Part shown: one piece after another, positions 1 to 7,590 of the stretch
Numbering within the stretch: position 1 is the first letter of the stretch
Layout of the letters: each line of letters starts with the position of its first letter
Source of the DNA: Chamaesiphon sp.
Lineage (GTDB): Bacteria; Cyanobacteriota; Cyanobacteriia; Cyanobacteriales; Chamaesiphonaceae
Reading direction: 5' to 3'
Assembly: GCA_026786125.1 (NCBI GenBank)
Contig: JAJAYU010000203.1
Location: 1-7,590, forward strand
DNA: 7,590 bases
Notes under the pieces: generated by a model
Databases searched by the model: none
What the model was told of the DNA's origin: nothing
Seen by the model: the letters and a program-made list of their open reading frames with translations, nothing else
Program-made: the position numbers and the translations under genes

Positions 1-1802
1 ACTATCTCACTGATGGTTTAGCAACCTTAAACGATCGAGCCTTAACCCAGTCGCGCCCCTGGATGCTAGTTAAACCACTAGGAACCATAGTTTGGATCGG
101 GCCGATGTTTATGCCCGGAAAAACAGGCTGCTGGCAATGTCTAGCTCAACGTTTGCAACAGAACCGACCGATCGAACAGTTTATTGCCAGTCACGATCGC
201 GCCACCACCCCAGTATCCCCACTGGGATCTCTATCTACTACCCGCCAAATTGCCTTAAATATGGCAGCTACCGAACTCTTTAAGTGGATCGTGCGCGGTG
301 AAAATTTGGATCTGGCAGGACGAATCGTTACTTATGATACCCTGACTGTCGAAATCCAATCTCACATCCTAGTCAAACGCCCTCAGTGTCAGAGTTGTGG
401 ATCGATCGGGGATCGCCATCGTAAACCTCAGCCGATCGTTTTAGAACAATGCAAAAAAACATTTACTCTCGACGGCGGGCATCGGTGTATAACTCCCGCA
501 GAAACCCTGCAAAAATATCAGCACCACATTAGTCCGATCGCAGGCATTATTCGAGGGCTGAGGAAGAGCCAGCAAGACCCCCAGGGCTTAATTCATACCT
601 ATGTAGCAAGTCATCATTTCGCTACTATATTTGACGATCTTGATTCCTTACGGCAAAATATTAGCGGCAGAAGTGCGGGTAAAGGGCGAACGGACTCGCA
701 AGCTAAGGCTAGTGGATTTTGTGAAGCGATCGAGCGATATTCTCACGTATTTCAAGGAGATGAAATTCGGAGAACGGGTAGTTATCAACAAATGGTCGAT
801 CGAGCCATTCACCCCAATGCCTGTATGCAATTTAGCCTAGAGCAATACGAAAACCGCCACCAATGGAATCGATCGTGTTCTGGCTGGTTCCAGCGCATTC
901 CAGCACCTTTTGATGAAGGTCGGCAAATCGATTGGACACCCGTTTGGTCATTGACTCATCAGCAGTTTAAGTATTTGCCGACTGCTTACTGTTACTTCAA
1001 CTACCCAAATCTTCCCGATCCTGATTGTTGGGCAGATCTTAATGGTGGGGCGGCTGGCAATACATTAACAGAAGCCATTCTGCAAGGTTTCATGGAATTA
1101 GTTGAGCGAGACTGTGTTGCTTTATGGTGGTATAACCGCCTCACTAGACCGCAGGTAGATTTAGATAGCTTCGCCGATCCCTATTTCCACACCTTAACAA
1201 ACTATTATCAGACCTTGAATCGAGAACTGTGGGTTTTAGATATTACCAGCGATCTAAATATTCCGACCTTTGTAGCGATTAGTCGCAGAATCGATCGATC
1301 GATCGAAGACATTATCTTGGGCTTTGGTGCCCATTTTGATGCCAAAATTGCGATCGGTAGAGCGTTGACCGAAATGAACCAGGGTCTTCCTTACGTTTTA
1401 GTTACCAAGGCAGATGGTAGCACTCAATATCCCGCTTCCTCAGATTCCCTGCCGATTCAATGGTGGAAGACGGCAACCTTAGCAACTCAAGCTTACCTAA
1501 GTCCAGATCGCAGTGTCGCAGCCAAAGTCTGTGCTGATTATCCACAATTTCAACGTGACGATCTGCTAGAGGATGTCCAGCTCTGCCAGCAAATCGTGGA
1601 AACTAACGGGATGGAAATGCTGCTACTGGATCTGACTCGTGCCGATATCGGCTTGAATGTTGTCAAAGTAATCGTGCCAGGGTTATGCCATTGGTGGCGA
1701 CGATTGGGTCCGAGGCGACTCTATGAGGTTCCGGTAAAAATGGGCTGGTTGCAGGAGCCATTAGCAGAACATCAACTCAACCCATTTCCGATGTGGATGT
1801 AA
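1..1802 (+). CDS. TOMM cyclodehydratase, E1-like/YcaO fusion (5' partial)
   Basis: Proteins of this family use ATP to convert Cys, Ser or Thr residues of a ribosomal precursor peptide into azolines; fused versions (as in cyanobactin PatD/TruD) join a leader-binding E1-like part to a YcaO catalytic part. Visible here is the end of the E1-like part, with two CxxC pairs (GCWQC, codons at 129 and 138; QCQSC, codons at 387 and 396) that fit the structural zinc site. The YcaO part follows from about 480 to the stop. It has the ATP/Mg signature from 672 to 740 (SAGKG, then EAIER with glutamates at 723 and 732) and the second signature from 1041 to 1112 (NGGAAGNT, then ELVERD). The C-terminus is NPFPMWM, close to the family's proline-rich tail. 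The frame is open from codon 3-5, and residues before the ATG at 63 (RPWMLVKP) fit the family, so that ATG is internal and the start is upstream. The N-terminal peptide-recognition region is therefore not visible. The family is secure; the modified peptide is unknown. Confidence 0.93.
   Translation, partial: YLTDGLATLNDRALTQSRPWMLVKPLGTIVWIGPMFMPGKTGCWQCLAQRLQQNRPIEQFIASHDRATTPVSPLGSLSTTRQIALNMAATELFKWIVRGENLDLAGRIVTYDTLTVEIQSHILVKRPQCQSCGSIGDRHRKPQPIVLEQCKKTFTLDGGHRCITPAETLQKYQHHISPIAGIIRGLRKSQQDPQGLIHTYVASHHFATIFDDLDSLRQNISGRSAGKGRTDSQAKASGFCEAIERYSHVFQGDEIRRTGSYQQMVDRAIHPNACMQFSLEQYENRHQWNRSCSGWFQRIPAPFDEGRQIDWTPVWSLTHQQFKYLPTAYCYFNYPNLPDPDCWADLNGGAAGNTLTEAILQGFMELVERDCVALWWYNRLTRPQVDLDSFADPYFHTLTNYYQTLNRELWVLDITSDLNIPTFVAISRRIDRSIEDIILGFGAHFDAKIAIGRALTEMNQGLPYVLVTKADGSTQYPASSDSLPIQWWKTATLATQAYLSPDRSVAAKVCADYPQFQRDDLLEDVQLCQQIVETNGMEMLLLDLTRADIGLNVVKVIVPGLCHWWRRLGPRRLYEVPVKMGWLQEPLAEHQLNPFPMWM
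1291..1306. repeat. tandem TCGATCGA palindromes (HIP1-core-like)
   Basis: Sixteen bases of alternating TCGA contain three overlapping CGATCG cores (1292-1297, 1296-1301, 1300-1305). They lie within the YcaO coding sequence, where they encode part of an I-D-R-S-I-E stretch. This is the densest example of the CGATCG motif scattered across all three genes. Such repeats are typical of cyanobacterial chromosomes and carry no known gene-specific function. Confidence 0.7.
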
Positions 1803-1847
1803 CCGATCTTTCAAAATCATCAATTTTAAACTTGGATAATTGCCGAT
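1803..1847 (+). other. short intergenic gap between maturase and amidohydrolase genes
   Basis: This 45-base, AT-rich spacer holds no convincing terminator or promoter. The only inverted repeat seen is a 5-base CAATT/AATTG pair (1821-1825 with 1838-1842), too weak to stop transcription. A GGA at 1834-1836 lies 11 bases before the downstream ATG and is at best a weak ribosome binding site. The short gap and shared strand favour cotranscription of the flanking genes. Confidence 0.6.
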
Positions 1848-2948
1848 ATGCTCAAAAATCATCGAATTATTGATACTGACGCTCATGTATTTGAGCCGCT
1901 GGATATGTGGGGCGAATACTTAGAACCTGCATATAAAAGCTTTGCCCCGTCATCCGACATGAAAATTCAAGGCGAGCCAATTTATGCCAAAGTTTCCCCT
2001 GAAGTTATTGCCCACTGGACTAAGCAAATCCTGACGGCTCATCCGCAGGCGCGGCTTAATGGCTTTACCGATCGACTTCACCTTACTAGCATGGAGAAAA
2101 TGGGAATCGATGTTTCCTTTCTTTATCCGACGCTAGGACTGGCAATTCAATCGATCGATACCATGAATCCCCAAGTCGCGGGAGCTTTTACCCGTGCTTA
2201 CAATAACTGGTTAAGAGATTTTTGTAGCGATGCACCACAGCAACTTCAAGGGATCGGTGTTGTCAATCGTCACGATCCAGCAGAAATGGTACCGGAACTG
2301 CGCCGCATCGCCAAATTTGGCTGGACGGCCATATGTTTGCGACCGAATCCGGTCAAGGGCAGATTGCTAAGTGACCCCGCTTATGAACCTTTTTGGCAAG
2401 AGTGCGAGGAGTTGGGAATCGCCGTCGGTATTCACGAAGGTACACATAGCCGGATACCCAGTACTGGAGCGGAACGGTTTAATACTCGGTTTGCCTTGCG
2501 TACTTGCTCTCATCCGATGGAACAAATGATGGCGATGCTCGCCTTAATTGAAGGTGGGGTGTTAGAACGTCACCCCAAACTCAAAGTCGGATTTATGGAG
2601 TCAGGCTGTGGGTGGCTACCATACTGGCTGTGGCGGATGGATGAAGAGTACGAGTGCCATTACTGGGAAGTTAAGGATCGTGTGAAGATGAAGCCTTCAG
2701 AATATTTCCGTCGTCAGTGCTTTATTACGTTTGAGCCTTCAGAACCTTACCTCGATCGAATCATTGAAGATGTTGGTGTCGATAACTTGCTGTTTGGTTC
2801 TGATTATCCCCACGTTCATTGGCAGATCGACGCAGATGCACCAGGAGTATTGGATATCGATCGAGTCCTTCGGGATCGACTACCCAGTGCAACAGTACAA
2901 AAGATTCTTTGGGATAACCCTGCTCGTTTCTATGGTATAGAAAAATGA
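1848..2948 (+). CDS. metal-dependent amidohydrolase, Amidohydro_2 (ACMSD-like) family
   Basis: This 366-residue protein is a complete TIM-barrel amidohydrolase of the family that includes aminocarboxymuconate-semialdehyde decarboxylase (ACMSD) and related decarboxylases and hydrolases. Visible landmarks are the N-terminal strand with DTDAH (D11, H13), GIHEGTH with H196, SHP with H222, the segment FMESGCGWLPYW (249-260), FGSDYPH with D319, and the C-terminal DNPARFYGI (356-364). By analogy with ACMSD, H13, H196 and D319 are probable metal ligands and H222 a probable catalytic histidine. The usual first HxH histidine is Asp here. There is no signal peptide or membrane segment, so it is probably cytoplasmic. 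The ATG at 1848 is chosen because the conserved barrel strand begins six residues later. It follows the YcaO gene by 45 bases and overlaps the next gene by 4. A role in trimming or hydrolysing the modified peptide or its product is possible, but the substrate cannot be read from the sequence, and decarboxylation is equally compatible with the family. Confidence 0.9.
   Translation: MLKNHRIIDTDAHVFEPLDMWGEYLEPAYKSFAPSSDMKIQGEPIYAKVSPEVIAHWTKQILTAHPQARLNGFTDRLHLTSMEKMGIDVSFLYPTLGLAIQSIDTMNPQVAGAFTRAYNNWLRDFCSDAPQQLQGIGVVNRHDPAEMVPELRRIAKFGWTAICLRPNPVKGRLLSDPAYEPFWQECEELGIAVGIHEGTHSRIPSTGAERFNTRFALRTCSHPMEQMMAMLALIEGGVLERHPKLKVGFMESGCGWLPYWLWRMDEEYECHYWEVKDRVKMKPSEYFRRQCFITFEPSEPYLDRIIEDVGVDNLLFGSDYPHVHWQIDADAPGVLDIDRVLRDRLPSATVQKILWDNPARFYGIEK
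2945..2948 (+). promoter_or_regulatory. ATGA stop/start overlap, likely translational coupling
   Basis: The amidohydrolase stop codon TGA (2946-2948) is embedded in the ATG (2945-2947) of the giant kinase gene. No Shine-Dalgarno-like sequence is visible in the preceding bases (TATAGAAAA). Start of the downstream protein probably depends on ribosomes finishing the amidohydrolase. This ATG fits because family members begin only a few residues before the YQIL...LVYR segment, as here. Confidence 0.75.
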
Positions 2949-5900
2949 ACGATCTTAATGCTGACTATCAGATTTTAGCTAAAATTTATGAAAGTGCTAA
3001 GTCTTTAGTTTATCGAGCGATCCTCACCACAGATAATCGTTCGATTATTCTCAAGATCCTCAAAGAAAATTATCCTACGCCAGCAGAACTCGCCCGCTAT
3101 CAGCAGGAGTATGAAATAACTCGTTCTTTGAATGTCGATGGTGTAATTAAAGCCTATGGATTGCAGCGGCATGAAAATAGTTTAGTCATGCTGTTAGAAG
3201 ATTTTGATGCTCGATCTTTAAAATCATTACTATCTCAAGGGCAATTTAAATTAGCAGACTTTCTATCGATCGCTATTAAGATAACTGAGAGTTTAGCAGC
3301 AATTCATACAGCTAACATCATCAACAAAGATATTAACCCTGCAAATATTGTCTATAATCCCGAAACCGGACAACTCAAAATCATCGATTTTGGTATTTCT
3401 ACCCGTTTATCCCAAGAATTTTTATCAATTTCTCCCTCCGATCGAATCGAAGGAACTCTGGCTTATATTGCCCCCGAACAAACAGGGAGAATGAATCGCT
3501 CCCTTGATTATCGTTGCGATTTTTATGCTCTTGGGGTGACTTTTTATGAATTACTGACAAATAGACTACCTTTTACAACTACCGATCCAATGGAGTTAGT
3601 CCATTGTCATATCGCACAACAACCAGTACCAGTTTGCGAAGTCGTTCCGAATATTCCGATAGTTATCGCTAATATTATCGGAAAGTTGTTAGCTAAAGCA
3701 CCAGAAGATAGATATCAAAGTGCTTGGGGAATTACAGCCGATTTAGAAACATGCGATCGTCAATTAAAGACGATCGGACAAATCTCTCAATTTCCGTTAG
3801 GAAGTCAGGATATTGCCCAGAAGCTTCAGATCCCACACAAGCTGTATGGTAGAGCAGCAGAAATAGCCCAACTTTTAACTGCTTTTGAAAAAGTCAGTGC
3901 TGGAACAACTAGAATGATGTTAATCTCTGGTTTTTCAGGGGTGGGCAAATCTGCTTTAGTTAATGAAATTCGCAAACCTATTGCCCAGAAAAATGGACAA
4001 TTTATTAGTGGTAAATTCGATCTCTTAAACCGAGATGTTCCTTATGCAGCCATCGCTCAAGCTTTTCAATACTTAATCCAACAACTATTAAGCACACCGG
4101 AGATCGAGATCCAAACCTGGAGACAGAAAATCCTCGCAGCTTTGGGAACGAACGCTCAAATTATTATCGATCTAATTCCTAACCTTGAAAAAATCATCGG
4201 CAAACAGCTACAAGTAGAGCCGCTAGATAGTACTCAAAACCAAAATAGATTTAATTTACTGTTTAAAAGATTTTTAGGTGTTTTTTGCAGATCGGAACAT
4301 CCTTTAGTTATCTTTCTCGACGATTTGCAATGGGCAGATCTAGCATCACTAAATTTAATCGATCGACTAATATCAGATTCCGAAACAAGACATTTATTAA
4401 TCGTCGGAGCGTATCGAGATAATGAAGTTAGTATCAGTCACCCGTTAGTATACTTTACAGAGAAACTAGATGCGGCAAAAGTTCCGATCGATCGCATCGA
4501 TCTTCACCCTTTAGATAGCAGCCAGATCGATCTATTAGTTGCTGACACGTTAAATTGCTCGACAGAACTTTCTCAGCCTTTAGCTGAATTATTAACTCGC
4601 AAGACTGAAGGAAATCCTTTTTTCCTCACTCAACTGCTATATTCCTTAGAACGAGAAAAATTATTAGTCTTCGATCGATTTCAATCGCTAGCTAACGATC
4701 GTCAATGTTATTGGCAATGGAATATCGAGCAGATCGAGAGCGTATCGATCGCCGATAATGTAGTTGAGTTGATGGTTGGCAAAATTGAAACATTAGACGA
4801 GCAAGCTCAGAATGCACTCAAATTAGCTGCCTGTATTGGCAACCAATTTAATCTAGAAACTCTAGCGATCATTAATAATAAATCTCTACTAGTTACTGCT
4901 GAAGAACTTCAACCCGCTCTTGCAGCAAATTTAGTCAATATTCTACAGCAGTGTGATTCATCAGCATTATCTAATTTCGATTTAGAACCTAACAGCGAGT
5001 ATCAACCAGATATTTCTTACAACTTTTTACATGATCGAGTTCAACAAGCTGCTTATTCTTTAATTCCAGATCGAGAAAAAGCTCAAGTTCATCTACAAAT
5101 CGGTCGTCTACTGCTGGCAAAGATCGAAGCAGAAGAAATACAATACAATATTTTTGAAGTTGTCGATCGACTTAATGAAGGTTCGAGCTTAATTAACGCT
5201 CGATTAGAAAGAGATAACCTAGCTAAATTAAATCTTCAAGCCGGAAAAAAAGCAAAATCAGCAGCGGCTTATCTACCTGCTCTAAAATATTTAGAATTAG
5301 GGTTAGAACTATTGTCAGTCGATTGCTGGAAATGTCAACATGAATTAACACTAAATTTACATTTAGAAACCGTCGAACTGCTGTATATCAATACTCAATT
5401 CGATCGAGCTGAAATCCTGGCTGTTATCGTGCTAGAACGAGCTACAGCACTACTCGATCGAGTCAAAGTATATAAAATTAAAATTCGTTCTGATATCGCT
5501 AGACTCGAACTCCAATCAGCAATAGATCTGGCGATAGAGATTTTACAAGAACTCGATATCGATTTGCACCAACAAACTAGCAAACAGCAGATCGATCGAG
5601 AATATCAATCTTTGAAATCGCTTTTAATTGATAAATCGATCGAGGGTTTATCCGAGCTTCCAAATATGACCGACCCTCATAAACTAGTGGCGATCGATAT
5701 ATTACTAATTGTCAGTGCAGCAGCAATTATTACTAATCCTTTATTATATTTTTTGATAACTATTACCGCTGTTAATCTCTGTATTGTCTATGGAAATCCA
5801 CCTCAAGCGGCTGGTGTCTATATTTTTTACGGTAAGTTACTGTGTGGAGTCACGAACGATCTCGATGCTGGCTATCGGTTCGGTCAACTATCACTAAGAT

Positions 5901-7590
5901 TGTTAGAAAAATTTAAACCCCAAGAATTTCAATCCCTAGTTCTACATTACAGTGCCGGATTTATCCGACCCTGGCAAGAGTCAATTCGCCACAGTAATAT
6001 TATTGAAATATTGCAGACAGCAATTCAAGTTGGACTCGATAGTGGAGATATCGAACATGCCTCTTATAATGCCTCTGCATATTGCTTATTTTCTTTATTT
6101 GTAGGTTCTCCACTGCAAAAAGTCGACCGGGATTATCAAAAATATCTAGATCTAGTAAATAAGCTTCAACAATCTTATACAGTTAATTATATGAATAACT
6201 GTAATAAAATCTCATTTAATTTAATAAATGGATATGAAAATAATTATTGTTTAATTGTAGGAACTTCTCACCCAGAAGAAGCACAAATTCTAGAGCAGTG
6301 GACTCAAGAGCGAGCTGAATGGTTGCTATTTAGTGCCTATTTAGCCAAAACCATTTCTTACTACTTTTTTAAACACTACGATCGTGCGTTAACTAGTGCG
6401 GTCGCCGCCGCCCAGACCGTTGAAAGTTCTGCTGCCTATCTAGTCACAGCCCAACATAACTTTTATCATTCCCTAGCACTTTTGAGAGATATCGATCCTA
6501 CCGAACTCACTAGATTAGATCGAGTTTTAGCCCAAGTATTATCCAATCAACAAACCATGAAAATGTGGGCAGACAATTGCCCAGAAAATTTTCAACATAA
6601 ATACGATCTAGTCGCAGCAGAACAAGCCAGCGTTTTAGGACGAGATTGGCAAGCCGCAGAGCTTTACGAAAGCGCGATTCAAGGTGCTAAAAAGTACAGC
6701 TATATTCATGAAGAAGCTTTAGCATACGAGCGAGCAGCCGAATTCTATCTAGTATTAGGTAGAGCAGAAATCGGTCAACTTTATCTCAGAAATGCCCATC
6801 ATTGCTATAGTCTGTGGGGTGCAAAAGCCAAGCTCAAACAGTTAGAGGCGGAATATCCCCAGTATTTATTAGCCATAACTGAGCGAAGTAAGTCTAAACT
6901 TAGCACGACTATATCCAGCACGGGATCTGATGGAGAAGTTCTCGATTTAAGTACTATCCTTAAATCATCTCAAGCAATTTCTGGCGAAATTAAGCTAGAA
7001 AATCTCCTGCAAACATTAATGAAAGTGGCGATCGAGAATGCTGGTGCTAGATCGGGTTTTCTGATCCTCGATCGAGATAATAATTGGGTCATCGAAGCAG
7101 AAGGAAAAGTTGATACCGATGATATTAATATCCTGAAATCGATTCCGATCGATACGGTAGATGTTGACAGCCAGATTCCGCTCCTATCAGTCTCGATCGT
7201 CAACTATGTCGCCCGCACCCAGGAAAGTTTAGTCCTCAATGATGCAGCCCATGCGGGACAATTTATTCGCGATCCATATATTGTCGCCACCCAAGCCAAA
7301 TCGGTGCTGTGCATCCCCTTACTAGATCGAGGCAACCTGAATGGGATCTTATATTTAGAGAATAATCTGACGACGGATGCCTTTACGCCCGATCGAGTAG
7401 AAATCCTCAAACTCCTATCTGCTCAAGCAGCAATTTCGATCCAAAATGCCCAACTTTACGTCGCCTTGCGTGAAAATGAACTCAGGCTGACGCAATTTCT
7501 CGAAGCCATGCCAGTAGGTGTATTTGTCATCGATGCCAAGAGCCAACCCTACTATGCCAATCAGACAGCGCAACAAATCCTGGGTAAGGG
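2945..7590 (+). CDS. giant Ser/Thr kinase-AAA ATPase-GAF-PAS signalling protein (3' partial)
   Basis: The frame runs 1548 codons without a stop to the window edge. It belongs to the cyanobacterial family of Ser/Thr kinase/ATPase/sensor histidine kinases (HstK-like). Residues 1-270 are a protein kinase fold: K37, E55, catalytic D129 in INKDINPAN, DFG at 148-150 and APE at 176-178. The glycine loop is degenerate, and the HRD motif reads NKD. From LYGR (300) to about 560 lies an AAA_16/STAND-like ATPase with Walker A GFSGVGKS (329-336), Walker B VIFLDDLQWAD (455-465), GAYRDNEV (488-495) and EGNPFF (555-560). Residues about 600-1310 are a helical, TPR-like region, including HDRVQQAAYSLIP and the LNLQAGKKA segment near 763. 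A GAF domain covers about 1345-1505 (KSVLCIPLL, GILYLEN), and a PAS domain begins near 1515 (FLEAMPVGVFVID). A C-terminal histidine kinase is expected in this family but lies outside. It likely acts in the cytoplasm as a large regulatory switch; its signal and targets are unknown. Confidence 0.94.
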   Translation, partial: MNDLNADYQILAKIYESAKSLVYRAILTTDNRSIILKILKENYPTPAELARYQQEYEITRSLNVDGVIKAYGLQRHENSLVMLLEDFDARSLKSLLSQGQFKLADFLSIAIKITESLAAIHTANIINKDINPANIVYNPETGQLKIIDFGISTRLSQEFLSISPSDRIEGTLAYIAPEQTGRMNRSLDYRCDFYALGVTFYELLTNRLPFTTTDPMELVHCHIAQQPVPVCEVVPNIPIVIANIIGKLLAKAPEDRYQSAWGITADLETCDRQLKTIGQISQFPLGSQDIAQKLQIPHKLYGRAAEIAQLLTAFEKVSAGTTRMMLISGFSGVGKSALVNEIRKPIAQKNGQFISGKFDLLNRDVPYAAIAQAFQYLIQQLLSTPEIEIQTWRQKILAALGTNAQIIIDLIPNLEKIIGKQLQVEPLDSTQNQNRFNLLFKRFLGVFCRSEHPLVIFLDDLQWADLASLNLIDRLISDSETRHLLIVGAYRDNEVSISHPLVYFTEKLDAAKVPIDRIDLHPLDSSQIDLLVADTLNCSTELSQPLAELLTRKTEGNPFFLTQLLYSLEREKLLVFDRFQSLANDRQCYWQWNIEQIESVSIADNVVELMVGKIETLDEQAQNALKLAACIGNQFNLETLAIINNKSLLVTAEELQPALAANLVNILQQCDSSALSNFDLEPNSEYQPDISYNFLHDRVQQAAYSLIPDREKAQVHLQIGRLLLAKIEAEEIQYNIFEVVDRLNEGSSLINARLERDNLAKLNLQAGKKAKSAAAYLPALKYLELGLELLSVDCWKCQHELTLNLHLETVELLYINTQFDRAEILAVIVLERATALLDRVKVYKIKIRSDIARLELQSAIDLAIEILQELDIDLHQQTSKQQIDREYQSLKSLLIDKSIEGLSELPNMTDPHKLVAIDILLIVSAAAIITNPLLYFLITITAVNLCIVYGNPPQAAGVYIFYGKLLCGVTNDLDAGYRFGQLSLRLLEKFKPQEFQSLVLHYSAGFIRPWQESIRHSNIIEILQTAIQVGLDSGDIEHASYNASAYCLFSLFVGSPLQKVDRDYQKYLDLVNKLQQSYTVNYMNNCNKISFNLINGYENNYCLIVGTSHPEEAQILEQWTQERAEWLLFSAYLAKTISYYFFKHYDRALTSAVAAAQTVESSAAYLVTAQHNFYHSLALLRDIDPTELTRLDRVLAQVLSNQQTMKMWADNCPENFQHKYDLVAAEQASVLGRDWQAAELYESAIQGAKKYSYIHEEALAYERAAEFYLVLGRAEIGQLYLRNAHHCYSLWGAKAKLKQLEAEYPQYLLAITERSKSKLSTTISSTGSDGEVLDLSTILKSSQAISGEIKLENLLQTLMKVAIENAGARSGFLILDRDNNWVIEAEGKVDTDDINILKSIPIDTVDVDSQIPLLSVSIVNYVARTQESLVLNDAAHAGQFIRDPYIVATQAKSVLCIPLLDRGNLNGILYLENNLTTDAFTPDRVEILKLLSAQAAISIQNAQLYVALRENELRLTQFLEAMPVGVFVIDAKSQPYYANQTAQQILGK
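4485..4494. repeat. overlapping pair of CGATCG palindromes
   Basis: Two CGATCG cores overlap by two bases (4485-4490 and 4489-4494) within the ATPase part of the giant kinase gene. They are another local concentration of the genome-type repeat and are in frame with coding sequence. Confidence 0.6.

Noticed and set aside
1810..1840. TTCAAA ... GATAAT as a possible promoter for the amidohydrolase gene
   Set aside because: The match to -35/-10 consensus is weak, the spacing is 19 bases, and it would place the transcript start almost at the ATG.
1821..1842. Inverted repeat CAATT/AATTG as a possible terminator
   Set aside because: The stem is only 5 AT-rich base pairs with a 12-base loop and no following T-run.
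5395..5583. Minus-strand open frame rich in Ser and Arg
   Set aside because: It is antisense to the helical region of the kinase gene and its composition is that of a shadow frame.
5699..5794. Hydrophobic stretch in the giant kinase (residues about 919-950) resembling a membrane segment
   Set aside because: It is interrupted by Thr-Asn-Pro and matches a conserved segment of the soluble helical region in this protein family, so I do not call a transmembrane helix.
6970..7410. Two adjacent minus-strand open frames (6970-7203 and 7204-7410)
   Set aside because: They lie wholly opposite the GAF-encoding part of the giant kinase gene, and their protein sequences show no recognisable family features.

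Overview
The window looks like a piece of a cyanobacterial chromosome. Two observations support this. The palindrome CGATCG, core of the cyanobacterial HIP1 repeat, is extremely frequent (about 39 copies by hand count, where roughly 2 are expected by chance). The third gene also has the domain order of the very large kinase/ATPase/sensor proteins typical of filamentous and other complex cyanobacteria. The canonical HIP1 octamer GCGATCGC was not found, so I do not name a genus.

All coding capacity is on the + strand, in three tightly packed genes. (1) Positions 1-1802 hold the 3' part of a gene for a fused E1-like/YcaO cyclodehydratase of the thiazole/oxazole-modified microcin (TOMM) type. The reading frame is open from the first base, so the true start lies upstream. 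(2) After a 45-base gap, 1848-2948 encodes a complete 366-residue metal-dependent amidohydrolase of the Amidohydro_2 (ACMSD-like) family. (3) Its stop codon overlaps, as ATGA, the start of a giant gene at 2945. That frame stays open for 1548 codons to the window edge. It encodes a Ser/Thr kinase-like domain, an AAA_16-type ATPase, a long helical repeat region, a GAF domain and the start of a PAS domain. A histidine kinase module is expected beyond the edge but is not visible.

The spacing suggests a single transcription unit: a RiPP (ribosomally made, modified peptide) maturase, a hydrolase that may act on the peptide or its product, and a signalling ATPase/kinase translationally coupled to the hydrolase. 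The precursor peptide, a dehydrogenase, proteases and transporters are not in the window and would have to lie upstream or elsewhere. The functional link between the three genes is inferred from layout only. I found no RNA genes, CRISPR arrays, insertion sequences or convincing terminators.
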